Source of the DNA: Streptomyces sp. ICBB 8177
GTDB lineage: Bacteria > Actinomycetota > Actinomycetes > Streptomycetales > Streptomycetaceae
Length of the DNA: 64,000 nucleotides
NCBI RefSeq assembly: GCF_003144095.1
Contig: NZ_NSKH01000023.1
Span: forward strand, 1,260,938-1,324,937
Direction of reading: 5' to 3'
The notes beneath the pieces are model-generated. The model saw only the letters and a list, made by a program, of their open reading frames with translations, was not told the DNA's origin and ran no database searches. The position numbers and the translations under genes were made by a program. Shown piece after piece: positions 53,954 to 61,901 of the stretch (position 1 is the first letter of the stretch; every line of letters starts with the position of its first letter).

Positions 53954-54154
53954 GCTGTACTCCCCGGGCCGCCGGACGCCGGGGCGCGCCCTGCCCGCGC
54001 CCCCGGCAGATGATCCGACGACCCGGCGCACGGCGGCAGCCCGACACTCACCCGCTCACCCTTCCGGGGGACGCCGACGGGGACACTCGGAGGACCCGCG
54101 GGTGCCGCCGCGCGGGGGTGTCCGGCCGCCGACGGCGGGTGTGGGGCGTTGAGG

Positions 54155-54160
54155 CAGGAT
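54155..54160 (+). promoter_or_regulatory. Probable -10 box of leaderless P-loop-less kinase gene
   Basis: CAGGAT, seven bases before GTG 54168; it overlaps the alternative ATG 54159, which argues for GTG 54168 as the real start. Confidence 0.4.
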
Positions 54161-54167
54161 GGCGGGT

Positions 54168-54824
54168 GTGCGCTTCACACCTGTCTCCTGGCCCCGGCTG
54201 ACCGACGCCCTCGCCGAGCGGATCGCGGCGCTCGCCCCGCTCGACGGCGGACCCTGGGCCCGGGTGGTCGTGGACGGCGCTCCCGCCGCCCGCACCGGCG
54301 AACTCGCCGACGCGCTGGCCGAGGCGTTGCGCACGCGCGGCCGCCGGACGCTGCGGGTGAGCGCGGACGGCTTCTGGCGACCCGCCTCGGTACGGCTGGA
54401 GTACGGGCACCGGGACGTCGACGCGTACTACGACCTGTGGCTGGACACCGGCGCGCTGTGGCGTGAGGTCTTCGGTCCGTTGAGCCCCGGCGGCGACGGG
54501 CGGGCGCTCCCCTCGCTGTGGGACCCGGTCACCGACCGCGCGACCCGGGCGCCCTACGTGACGCTCCCGCCCGGATCCGTGCTGCTGCTCGACGGTCCGC
54601 TGCTGCTGGGCCGGGGCTTCCCCGTCGACCTCGGGATCCACCTGCGGCTGTCCCCGGCCGCGCTGGCCCGCCGCACGCCCGATCCCGACCGATGGACGCT
54701 GCCCGCATTCGAGCGCTACGACGAGGAGGTCGACCCCGGCACGACAGCGGACGTCGTGGTGCGCTGCGACGACCCGCGCCACCCCGCGTGGTCCGAGGAC
54801 GGCCACGCGGGGAACGGCAGTTGA
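54168..54824 (+). CDS. Uridine kinase-like protein with degenerate P-loop
   Basis: A 218-residue protein of the 'uridine kinase' group common in Streptomyces. The expected P-loop GxxxxGK[ST] is replaced by 'DGAPAARTGELADALA', losing Gly-Lys, while the rest of the NMP-kinase scaffold is kept ('ADGFWRPASVRLEYGHRDVDAYYD', 'LLLDGPLLLG', 'RLSPAALARRTPDPDRWTL'). It therefore probably does not use ATP in the usual way. Start GTG 54168 is chosen because family members begin 'xRFTPVxWxRL' and CAGGAT lies seven bases upstream. Divergent from the protease. Confidence 0.8.
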   Translation: MRFTPVSWPRLTDALAERIAALAPLDGGPWARVVVDGAPAARTGELADALAEALRTRGRRTLRVSADGFWRPASVRLEYGHRDVDAYYDLWLDTGALWREVFGPLSPGGDGRALPSLWDPVTDRATRAPYVTLPPGSVLLLDGPLLLGRGFPVDLGIHLRLSPAALARRTPDPDRWTLPAFERYDEEVDPGTTADVVVRCDDPRHPAWSEDGHAGNGS

Positions 54825-54831
54825 CGTCGAG

Positions 54832-55494
54832 TCAGACAAGCCGTCGCAGATAGCCGTTGGCGACCAGCCATCCCACGGTGAGCTGCGTCGGCGCACCCCG
54901 CAGCAGGCTCGCGTCCAGCTGGTACTGCCGGCCGCGCCCGGGCTGTCCGAACCACGGCGCGATCGGCCCCGCGTCCACGCTGAACGCCTTGAGCACCCGG
55001 TAGTCGTGGTAGTTGCAGCCGGCCGCGGGCGTGCCGTCCAGGCTCTGCGGCGGGATGGAACGCTCGGCGTACGGCAGGCCCTCCGGAGCGAGGAACGAGC
55101 CGTACTCGCTGCCGTAGCGGTCGATGTCCTGGCCGGGGCGCAGTGCCTGGTGCCATTCGACCGGCGTGCCGTCGGGCCGGGTGACGTAGCCGTTGGCGGG
55201 CGGGTAGATCCAGCCGCCCTGGCCGGAGTTGGCCGCCGCGTCGTAGTAACGGGCCAGGAAGGCCCGGTCGCCGAGGCCGCCGGTGCGCCGGTAGCCGATC
55301 AGCTGGTGGCCGACCCGGCCGCGGTCCGGTAGCCGCGCGGGGCCGAGCCTGGCGTCCTGGTCGAAGTACCCGGCCGAGCAGGTCGCGGCGTGCGTGTGCG
55401 CCGGCGGCGAGGCGGCGGTGGCGGGTGCCGCCACCGCCACCGGGACGAGGAACGCGCTGGCGAACAGCGCCGCGACGAACCGGCGAACCCTCAT
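54832..55494 (-). CDS. Secreted TNT-domain protein (NAD glycohydrolase toxin fold)
   Basis: A 220-residue secreted protein: signal peptide (about 1-28, 'ALFASAFLVPVAVAAPATAA') then a TNT domain like that of M. tuberculosis CpnT, which hydrolyses NAD+. Family hallmarks: 'DIDRYGSEYGSFLAPEGLPYAERSIPPQSL', 'YHDYRVLKAFSVDAGPIAPWFGQPGRGRQY'; the Arg and Tyr of 'DRYG', and the Gln of 'RGRQY', align with residues needed in CpnT, by memory. Four of its cysteines are in the mature part. No immunity gene is adjacent. ATG 55494; the extension to 55578 is not signal-like. Confidence 0.82.
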   Translation of the reverse strand: MRVRRFVAALFASAFLVPVAVAAPATAASPPAHTHAATCSAGYFDQDARLGPARLPDRGRVGHQLIGYRRTGGLGDRAFLARYYDAAANSGQGGWIYPPANGYVTRPDGTPVEWHQALRPGQDIDRYGSEYGSFLAPEGLPYAERSIPPQSLDGTPAAGCNYHDYRVLKAFSVDAGPIAPWFGQPGRGRQYQLDASLLRGAPTQLTVGWLVANGYLRRLV

Positions 55495-55651
55495 GTGAGC
55501 CCCTGTCTTGAGACGGCGGAAGCGGTCGGTCGCCCATGCTAGGAGTACGGGGATCGTCACACGCGGTGAACGCCGCAAGTGTGATCATCGGTCCGTGCTC
55601 CGGGCGACCGACCGCTTCCGCGGGGCCCGTCGGAGGGCGCCGGGGCCTGCG

Positions 55652-57154
55652 TCACATGTGGACGACCGGCGCCGCGGCGGAGTCCTGTGACGGCCTGCCG
55701 CCGCGGTACATCAGCGCTGTGATGACCAGGCCGGCGACGAAGAACCCGGCCGACCACCAGTACGCGGTGGAGTAGCTGTGCAACTGCGCCTGGGCGGCCA
55801 GCACCGGTGTCGGCCGCTTGCCCGACATGTAGTGGGTGGCGGCGCTGGCGGCGAGGGTGTTGAGCAGCGCGGTCCCGATCGAACCGCCCACCTGCTGCAT
55901 GGTGTTGACGGTGGCGGACGCCACACCCGCGTCCCGCGGCCCGATGCGGTCGGTCGCCAGGCTCATCGCGGGCGGCATGACCAGGCCGAGGCCCAGGCCC
56001 ATCACGATCAGCGGCGGCAGCACGTCGGCCGCGTAGGTGCTGTGCAGCCCCAGGTTGGTCAGCCACGCCATGCCGATCGCGGCCATGCCCATGCCCAGCG
56101 GCACGATCGGGCGCGGACCGACCCGCGGCACCAGCACGTTGGTCGCCAGCTGCGCGGTGACCATCAGCGAACCGATCATCGGCAGGAACGCGAGTCCCGT
56201 GGTCACCGGGGTGTAGCGCAGCGTCGTCTGGAGGTAGTAGGTGAGGAAGAGGAACACCCCGAACATGCCGGCGCCGGAGATGGCGACGGTGATGAACGAC
56301 GCGCCCCGGTTGCGGTCCAGCAGCACCCGCAGCGGCAGCAGCGGGTGTCCCGCCCTGCGCTGCCAGGCGGCGAACGCCGCTATCAGCACCGCGCCCGCGG
56401 CCAGGAAGCCCCACGTCATCGGCGAACCCCAGTGGTGGGTCTCGGCGTTGGAGAAGCCGTAGACCAGGCCGAACAGGCCGGCGGAGACGAGCAGGGTGCC
56501 GGGCAGGTCGAGCTTGGGCCGGTCGGCGGGGGCGCCGGGCTTGAGCAGCACCAGACCACCGATGAACGCGATGACGGCGAAGATGAGATTGACGTACAGC
56601 GTCCATCGCCAGCTGAGGTGCTCGGTCAGCACACCGCCGAGCAGCAGGCCGATGCCGCCGCCCGCACCCGCGATGGCGCCGTAGATGCCGAACGCCTTCG
56701 CGCGCTCCTTGGCGTCGGTGAAGGTGACGTTGAGCAGCGCCAGCGCGGCCGGGGCGAGCAGAGCGCCGAACAGTCCCTGCAACGCCCGCCCGGTCACGAG
56801 CAGGCCGAAGCCCTGCGCGGCACCGGCGAGCGCGGAGGCCCCCGCGAAGCCGAGCACGCCGACCAGGAAGACGATCTTGCGGCCGACCAGGTCGGCGAGG
56901 CGCCCGCCGAGCAGCAACAGGCTGCCGAAGGCGAGCGAGTAGGCGGTGACGATCCACTGGCGGTTGCCGTCGGAGAACCCGAGGGCCCGCTGTGCGGACG
57001 GCAGGGCGATGTTCACGACGGTGGCGTCCAGGACGACCATCAGCTGCGCGATGCCGATGACGGCGAGGACGAACCAGCGGTTGGCGGCCGGGTGTTCGCC
57101 GCCGCCGCGCTCCTTGGCGAGGCCGACGGGATGGTCGGCGGTGGTCTGGGACAT
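55652..57154 (-). CDS. MFS drug efflux transporter, DHA2 (EmrB/QacA) type
   Basis: A 500-residue transporter with 14 predicted membrane helices. DHA2 marks: 'LDATVVNIALPSAQRALGFS' in helix 1, motif A 'GGRLADLVGRKIVFLVG', and 'GRALQGLFGALLAPAALALL'. It exports amphiphilic drugs or a native metabolite by proton exchange. ATG 57154 has AAGGA eight bases upstream. The TetR gene just upstream on the same strand, with two operators, is its probable repressor. Confidence 0.93.
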   Translation of the reverse strand: MSQTTADHPVGLAKERGGGEHPAANRWFVLAVIGIAQLMVVLDATVVNIALPSAQRALGFSDGNRQWIVTAYSLAFGSLLLLGGRLADLVGRKIVFLVGVLGFAGASALAGAAQGFGLLVTGRALQGLFGALLAPAALALLNVTFTDAKERAKAFGIYGAIAGAGGGIGLLLGGVLTEHLSWRWTLYVNLIFAVIAFIGGLVLLKPGAPADRPKLDLPGTLLVSAGLFGLVYGFSNAETHHWGSPMTWGFLAAGAVLIAAFAAWQRRAGHPLLPLRVLLDRNRGASFITVAISGAGMFGVFLFLTYYLQTTLRYTPVTTGLAFLPMIGSLMVTAQLATNVLVPRVGPRPIVPLGMGMAAIGMAWLTNLGLHSTYAADVLPPLIVMGLGLGLVMPPAMSLATDRIGPRDAGVASATVNTMQQVGGSIGTALLNTLAASAATHYMSGKRPTPVLAAQAQLHSYSTAYWWSAGFFVAGLVITALMYRGGRPSQDSAAAPVVHM

Positions 57155-57235
57155 GGCGTGGTCCTTGGGCTCGGGAGGGTCTGGTGCTCGGTGCGGCGGT
57201 CCGGCGCCGGTGCTGCGGCGGCCGGGTGGCCGGTG

Positions 57236-57835
57236 TCAGCTGTTGAGGAGCGCGGGCAGCACGACCGCGTCGATGTAGCGCGTCATGTAGGCGGCGTCCG
57301 CGAAGCGGTCCTCGAGGATCTTGCGGGCGGGTAGCGCGGCGACCAGCATCGGCAGGAAGAACTCGGCCGCCTTGGCGTCCGCGCGCAGCTCACCGCGGGC
57401 GACGGCGCGTTCCAGCATCGCGTCCAGGACGGCGCGTTCCGGCTCGATGAGGGCCTGGCGCATGGCGTCGCCGAGTTCCGGATGGCCGTCGCAGGCGTGT
57501 CCGACGGCGGCCAGCAGCGCCGTGTCGCCGGGGGCCACCTGCTCGACGCGATGGGCGATCTCCAGCAGGTCGCCGCGCAGGCTGCCGGTGTCGATGCCCG
57601 CGCTGTGGAGCGGCTTGAGGTGCCGCAGCGCGGCGGCGACCAGTTGGGGCTTGCCCTTCCACTGCCGGTAGAGCGTCGCCTTGCTGGTGCGGGCCCGGGC
57701 GGCGACGGCGTCCATGGTCATCGCCTCGTACCCGGCGCCGCGCAGTTCCTCCAGCACGGCGGCGTAGAGTTTCGCCTCGCGATCCGGGGTGAGGCGGGTG
57801 CGGCGGGCCGGCGCCTGTCCGGATTCCGTGGTCAT
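57236..57835 (-). CDS. TetR/AcrR repressor of the adjacent efflux pump
   Basis: A 199-residue TetR protein: HTH at about 20-65 ('MTMDAVAARARTSKATLYRQW', recognition helix) and a TetR_C ligand domain ('LLEIAHRVEQVAPGDTALLAA'). It is 81 bases upstream of the DHA2 pump gene in the same direction. A consensus promoter (57943-57971) lies between two operator-like repeats (57920-57934 and 57962-57979), predicting autorepression of the operon and derepression by a pump substrate. Confidence 0.93.
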   Translation of the reverse strand: MTTESGQAPARRTRLTPDREAKLYAAVLEELRGAGYEAMTMDAVAARARTSKATLYRQWKGKPQLVAAALRHLKPLHSAGIDTGSLRGDLLEIAHRVEQVAPGDTALLAAVGHACDGHPELGDAMRQALIEPERAVLDAMLERAVARGELRADAKAAEFFLPMLVAALPARKILEDRFADAAYMTRYIDAVVLPALLNS

Positions 57836-57919
57836 GTGCCCACCTCCCTGGCGGTCGCCCGCAGGCCGTCCGACCGGCGGTCCACGGGGTCGAGTGGAGC
57901 TGCCGCGCCCCGGTCTCGA

Positions 57920-57934
57920 ACGAAACTGTTTCGT
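57920..57934. promoter_or_regulatory. TetR operator 1 of the efflux operon
   Basis: ACGAAACTGTTTCGT, a perfect inverted repeat ACGAAA-CTG-TTTCGT, downstream of the predicted start of transcription. Confidence 0.75.
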
Positions 57935-57942
57935 ACAGCTCT

Positions 57943-57971
57943 ACGGTAGGACAGGGCTTATCGAAACGCAA
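57943..57971 (-). promoter_or_regulatory. Promoter of tetR-efflux operon
   Basis: On the minus strand TTGCGT (57966-57971), 17-base spacer, TACCGT (57943-57948). The -35 lies inside operator 2 and operator 1 starts eight bases past the -10. Confidence 0.7.
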
Positions 57972-57979
57972 GAGTTTCG
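57962..57979. promoter_or_regulatory. TetR operator 2 of the efflux operon
   Basis: CGAAAC (57962-57967) and GTTTCG (57974-57979) around GCAAGA, overlapping the -35 hexamer. Confidence 0.65.
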
Positions 57980-58165
57980 CTAGCGGCGGTCGAGTGGCCA
58001 CGGGTTCTGCCTCGGACGGACCAATGCGGCTCTGCCCTGGACGGACCAGTCGGCCGCGCGCGCACGGGACTTCGGGGGCGACGCTGGGGAAGGGCGGGTA
58101 CTGGGCCGGATCCAGGGCAGGAGCGTGCCAGAACGACCCGAACCGACAGGAAGGTGGAGGTTGTC

Positions 58166-58474
58166 GTGCTGCGACTGCTGCGACGTCCGCGACGATCAGG
58201 ACGGCCCGGACCCGGGTGGGCGCAGGGCGCGCCCGGCTGGACCAGCCCGCACCCCGACCCCGTGCCGCCGAGGCCGACGCCCTCGCCGCCTCCCGGGCCG
58301 CAGCCCGGACCCGCTCCCGGGCCCGCGCCCGTACCGGAGCCGGACCCCGTTCCCACGCCGCCGCCCGGCCCAGGCCCCGGCCCGCTGCCCGATCCGGTGC
58401 CGACGCCCCCGCCGCCGGGACCGGGCCCCGAGCCGGGCCCTGAACCCGTGCCCGACCCCGGGCCGCTGCGCTAG
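58166..58474 (+). CDS. Proline-rich low-complexity protein
   Basis: A 102-residue frame beginning at GTG 58166 with GGAGG five bases upstream. After a short basic start (LRLLRRPRRSGRPGP) it is made of P-G, P-x-P and P-D-P-V repeats, with regular 'PDPVPTPPPPG' units. No signal peptide is evident. The stop TAG shares a base with the GTG of the next gene, which supports real translation. It may be a cell-wall or scaffold linker, or a spacer whose main role is coupling. Confidence 0.6.
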   Translation: MLRLLRRPRRSGRPGPGWAQGAPGWTSPHPDPVPPRPTPSPPPGPQPGPAPGPAPVPEPDPVPTPPPGPGPGPLPDPVPTPPPPGPGPEPGPEPVPDPGPLR

Positions 58475-59184
58475 TGCCGCACGGGCCGGGCCGGGCGGAA
58501 CACCTGGCCATGACCCTGTTGTCGGCCGCCTCCGGGGCCGTGGACGCGCTCGCGTTCACGGCCCTGGGCCACGTCTTCGCCGGGGTCATGACCGGCAACC
58601 TCGCGCTGCTGGGCATCGCGTGCGGCGGCGACCGGTTCGGCGACGTCGCGGCGCCGCTGATCGCGCTGGCCGGATACGTCGCGGGGGCGGCCGCCGCCGC
58701 ACGTTTCTGCGGGACCCGGCCGGACGAGCCGGGCGACGGCTGGCCGACGCGCACGCTGGCGGTGCTGGCGGCGGAGGCCGTCCTGCTCGCGCTGAACGCC
58801 GTGGCGTGGGCCGTCGGCGGCGCGCCGCCCACCGGGGCGCCGCGGGAGGTGCTGCTGGGCGTCGCCGCCCTGGCGATGGGCGGGCAGTCGGGCGCCATGC
58901 TGGGCGCCGGTACCGCCGCGCGGCCGTCGACCTACCTGACCGGCTCGCTGACCACGTTCGTCAGCCGCGCCGCGTCGGGCGGCCCGAGGGAGACGGGGTA
59001 CTGGGTGCCGGTCAGGCTCGGCGCGCTGGCCGTCGGCGCGGGGGCGGCGGCCGCGCTCCACCGCGGCGCGGCGCCGTGGGCCGCGGCGCTGCCACCGCTG
59101 CTCGTGGCGGCGGGCGCCGTCACCGCGGCACGGGCCCGCCGCGAGCGGGGCCGTCCGGCTGCGGCGGCGCCCCAGGAGGCGTAA
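58474..59184 (+). CDS. YoaK/DUF1275 family membrane protein
   Basis: A 236-residue membrane protein of the YoaK (DUF1275) family: six predicted helices, 'LSAASGAVDALAFTALGHVFAGVMTGNLALLG' opening (family mark 'G-x-x-D-A-x-x-x-x-x-x-x-V-F-x-G-x-M-T-G-N'), and 'MGGQSGAMLGAG'. Function of the family is unknown; a transporter role is often guessed. GTG 58474 overlaps the proline-rich gene by one base. The C-terminal tail is Arg/Ala-rich. Confidence 0.85.
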   Translation: MPHGPGRAEHLAMTLLSAASGAVDALAFTALGHVFAGVMTGNLALLGIACGGDRFGDVAAPLIALAGYVAGAAAAARFCGTRPDEPGDGWPTRTLAVLAAEAVLLALNAVAWAVGGAPPTGAPREVLLGVAALAMGGQSGAMLGAGTAARPSTYLTGSLTTFVSRAASGGPRETGYWVPVRLGALAVGAGAAAALHRGAAPWAAALPPLLVAAGAVTAARARRERGRPAAAAPQEA

Positions 59185-59315
59185 ATCGGTGAATACGGGG
59201 CACGTGGTGCTTGCGGTTCGCGGGGCGGCCACCCGGCCCGCCGCAGGCGACGCGCCCCGGCCGGCCGACGCCGAACCGACACCAGGGCTCCAGCAGGCTT
59301 CGAGGAGGACGTGCC

Positions 59316-60707
59316 ATGCCCATCGCCACCGTCAACCCGGCGACCGGGGAGACCCTCAAGACGTTCGAGTCGCACGGGCCCGAGGAGATCGAGGCCATCG
59401 TCGCCCGGGCCGCGTCCGCCTTCCGTGAGTACCGCACGACGAGCTTCGCCGAGCGCTCCGAGCTGATGCGGCGCGCCGCCGACCTGCTGGACAAGGACCG
59501 CGACGAGATCGCCGCGACCATGACCACCGAGATGGGCAAGACACTGGCCGCCGCCCGCGCGGAGGCCGCCAAGTGCGCCAAGGCGATGCGCTGGTACGCC
59601 GAGCGCGCCGAGGGGCTGCTCGCCGACGAGCGGGTGGACGCCGCCGACGTGGAGGACTCCGGTGGCAGCAGGGCGTACGTGCGCTACCGGCCGCTGGGTG
59701 TCGTCCTGGCCGTGATGCCGTGGAACTTCCCGCTCTGGCAGGTCGTACGGTTCGCCGCGCCCGGCCTGATGGCGGGCAACGTCGGGCTGCTCAAGCACGC
59801 CTCCAACGTGCCGCAGACCGCCCTGTACCTCGGTGACCTCTTCCGCCGCGCGGGCTTCCCCGAGGGCTGCTTCGCCACCTTGCTGATCGGGTCGCGGGAG
59901 GTGGAGAAGGTGCTGCGCGACCCCAGGATCGCCGCCGCCACGCTGACCGGCAGCGAGCCCGCTGGCCGCTCGGTCGCCTCGATCGCGGGCGACGAGGTGA
60001 AGAAGACCGTGCTCGAACTCGGCGGCAGCGACCCGTACATCGTGCTGCCCTCCGCCGACGTCGCGGCCGCCGCGAAGACCGCGGTCACCGCCCGCGTGCA
60101 GAACAACGGGCAGTCGTGCATCGCCGCCAAGCGCTTCATCGTGCACACGGACGTCTACGACGAGTTCGCCGAACGCTTCGTTTCGGGCATGAAGGCACTG
60201 AGCGTGGGCGACCCGATGCGGGAGGGCACGGACGTCGGTCCGGTCTCCAGCGAGCAGGGCCGCGCCGACCTGGAGGAACTGGTGGACGACGCCACCGCGC
60301 GCGGCGCCACGGCGCTCTGCGGCGGCCGGCGGCCCCAGGACCAGCCCAAGGGCTGGTTCTACGAGCCGACCGTGCTCGCCGGCGTCACCCCCGAGATGCG
60401 CATCCACCACGAGGAGGCCTTCGGCCCGGTCGCGAGCCTGTACCGGGTGCCCGACCTGGACGCCGCCGTCAAGCTCGCCAACGACACGCCGTTCGGCCTG
60501 AGTTCGAACGTGTGGACCGCCGACAACGCCGAACAGGACCGTTGTGTGCGGGACTTGCAGGCGGGCGGCGTCTTCTTCAACGGCATGACCGCTTCGCACC
60601 CCGCGATGCCGTTCGGCGGCGTCAAGCGCTCCGGCTACGGGCGCGAGCTGGCGGACCACGGCATCCGCGAGTTCTGCAACACCACCACCGTCTGGTACGG
60701 CCGTTGA
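59316..60707 (+). CDS. gabD: NADP-dependent succinate-semialdehyde dehydrogenase
   Basis: A 463-residue aldehyde dehydrogenase of the GabD2 type, slightly short at the N-terminus as in actinobacterial homologues. Catalytic Cys268 ('NNGQSCIAAKR') and Glu234 ('VLELGGSDP'), cofactor motif 'VMPWNFPLWQVVRFAAPGL' and 'TLTGSEPAGRSVASIAG'. It oxidises succinate semialdehyde to succinate, the last step of GABA use, so it could work with gadB at 42.7 kb, though the GABA transaminase is not in view. ATG 59316 with GAGGAGG seven bases upstream. Confidence 0.92.
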   Translation: MPIATVNPATGETLKTFESHGPEEIEAIVARAASAFREYRTTSFAERSELMRRAADLLDKDRDEIAATMTTEMGKTLAAARAEAAKCAKAMRWYAERAEGLLADERVDAADVEDSGGSRAYVRYRPLGVVLAVMPWNFPLWQVVRFAAPGLMAGNVGLLKHASNVPQTALYLGDLFRRAGFPEGCFATLLIGSREVEKVLRDPRIAAATLTGSEPAGRSVASIAGDEVKKTVLELGGSDPYIVLPSADVAAAAKTAVTARVQNNGQSCIAAKRFIVHTDVYDEFAERFVSGMKALSVGDPMREGTDVGPVSSEQGRADLEELVDDATARGATALCGGRRPQDQPKGWFYEPTVLAGVTPEMRIHHEEAFGPVASLYRVPDLDAAVKLANDTPFGLSSNVWTADNAEQDRCVRDLQAGGVFFNGMTASHPAMPFGGVKRSGYGRELADHGIREFCNTTTVWYGR

Positions 60708-60748
60708 GCGACGGCGACGGCGACGGCGACGGCGGCGGACTGCCCGGC

Positions 60749-61114
60749 ATGGAGCTGGCCGTGGTGCTCGACTGCGCGGACCCCGAACGGCTCGCCGGGT
60801 TCTGGAGCACGGCCCTCGGCTACCGGCGCACCGGCGGCGAGGCGCCGTACGTCGTCCTCGCCGATCCCGGCGGGCGGTGGCCGGAGCTGCTGCTCCAGCG
60901 GGTCCCCGAGCCCAAGCGGGGCAAGAACCGCGCCCACCTCGACCTGCGCGTCTCCACTCTGGAGCCGCACCTGGCACGGTTGCTGGAGGCCGGGGCGCGG
61001 CGACTGCGCGGGCCCTTCGACGACGGCGGGTGGCTGACCGTCGTGCTGGCCGACCCGGAGGGCGACGAGTTCTGCCTCATCGTCCCGCCGGGCGGCCTGC
61101 CGACCAGGGGCTGA
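60749..61114 (+). CDS. VOC/glyoxalase-like protein
   Basis: A 121-residue protein with the beta-alpha-beta-beta-beta halves of the VOC fold ('ELAVVLDCADPERLAGFWSTALGY', 'RAHLDLRVSTLEPHLARLLEAGARRL', 'WLTVVLADPEGDEFCLI'). Metal ligands typical of glyoxalase I are only partly kept. ATG 60749; an in-frame TTG at 60704 overlaps the gabD stop and would prefix a (Gly-Asp)n stretch encoded by GGCGAC repeats, so coupling is possible. Substrate unknown. Confidence 0.82.
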   Translation: MELAVVLDCADPERLAGFWSTALGYRRTGGEAPYVVLADPGGRWPELLLQRVPEPKRGKNRAHLDLRVSTLEPHLARLLEAGARRLRGPFDDGGWLTVVLADPEGDEFCLIVPPGGLPTRG

Positions 61115-61128
61115 GCCACCCGGGGGCG

Positions 61129-61752
61129 TCACGCGTGCGGGGCGGGCGGCTCCTGGTTCCACGACGCCACGACCGGGCGGCCGTGCTCGGTGCCCAGACG
61201 GCTCACCGTGGCCGTGTCCAGCCGGAACAGGGCGCCGCCCGCCGCGGGCAGCCCCAGCCGCCGGGCCGTGATCACCCGCAGGACGTGGGCGTGCGCGACC
61301 AGCACCACGTCGCCGCCCTCGCCGTCGAGGTCCGCGTCGCGCAGCGCCGCGTCCACCTGCTTCAGGACCCGGTCGGCGCGTTCCCCCACCTGCGCCGGAC
61401 TCTCCCCAGGATGACCGTCGGGCCCGGGCACCACGCCGTCGGTCCACAGGTCCCACTCCGGGCGGGTGCGGTGGATCTCCACCGTGGTGATCCCCTCGTA
61501 GCCGCCGTAGTCCCACTCGTGCAGCTCGGAGTCGACGACCGCGTCGCGCAGCCCCGCCAGCTCGGCGGTCCTGCGGGCCCGCGCCATCGGGCTGGTGAGG
61601 GTGAGCGCGATCCGCCGCCCGGCCAGCAACGGCACCAGGGAGCGGGCCTGCTCCTCGCCCCGGGCGGTCAGCGGCAGGTCCGTCCAGCTGGTGTGCTTTC
61701 CCGTCCGGCTCCACTCCGTCTCGCCGTGCCGGATCAGAATCAACTCGCCCAT
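61129..61752 (-). CDS. Histidine phosphatase family protein
   Basis: A 207-residue phosphoglycerate-mutase-like phosphatase. 'ILIRHGETEWSRTGKHTSWTDLPLT' has the nucleophilic His (RHGE), 'ALTLTSPMARARRTAELAG' the second Arg, 'DYGGYEGITTVEI' the acid Glu, and 'VLVAHAHVLRVITAR' the second His. Target could be a phosphosugar or phospholipid. ATG 61752; the ORF extended upstream overlaps the next promoter region. Fifteen bases separate its stop from the VOC stop. Confidence 0.92.
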   Translation of the reverse strand: MGELILIRHGETEWSRTGKHTSWTDLPLTARGEEQARSLVPLLAGRRIALTLTSPMARARRTAELAGLRDAVVDSELHEWDYGGYEGITTVEIHRTRPEWDLWTDGVVPGPDGHPGESPAQVGERADRVLKQVDAALRDADLDGEGGDVVLVAHAHVLRVITARRLGLPAAGGALFRLDTATVSRLGTEHGRPVVASWNQEPPAPHA

Positions 61753-61901
61753 GTACGTTCCCGCCTCGTTTCCTGGCGCGCCGGCGCCGTCGCGTGTCAC
61801 GCTCAGCACCATCTTGCTCGATCGCCGGCCGGGGCGCGGATGCGGGTGTGCCGCGACTGCCGGAGGATGGCCGGCGAGGAAACCGACCGGGAGGCGGCAC
61901 C

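Noticed and set aside
57390..58898. 502-codon minus-strand frame over tetR and the proline-rich gene
   Set aside because: Overlaps the TetR gene in another frame and has low-complexity Ala/Arg content.
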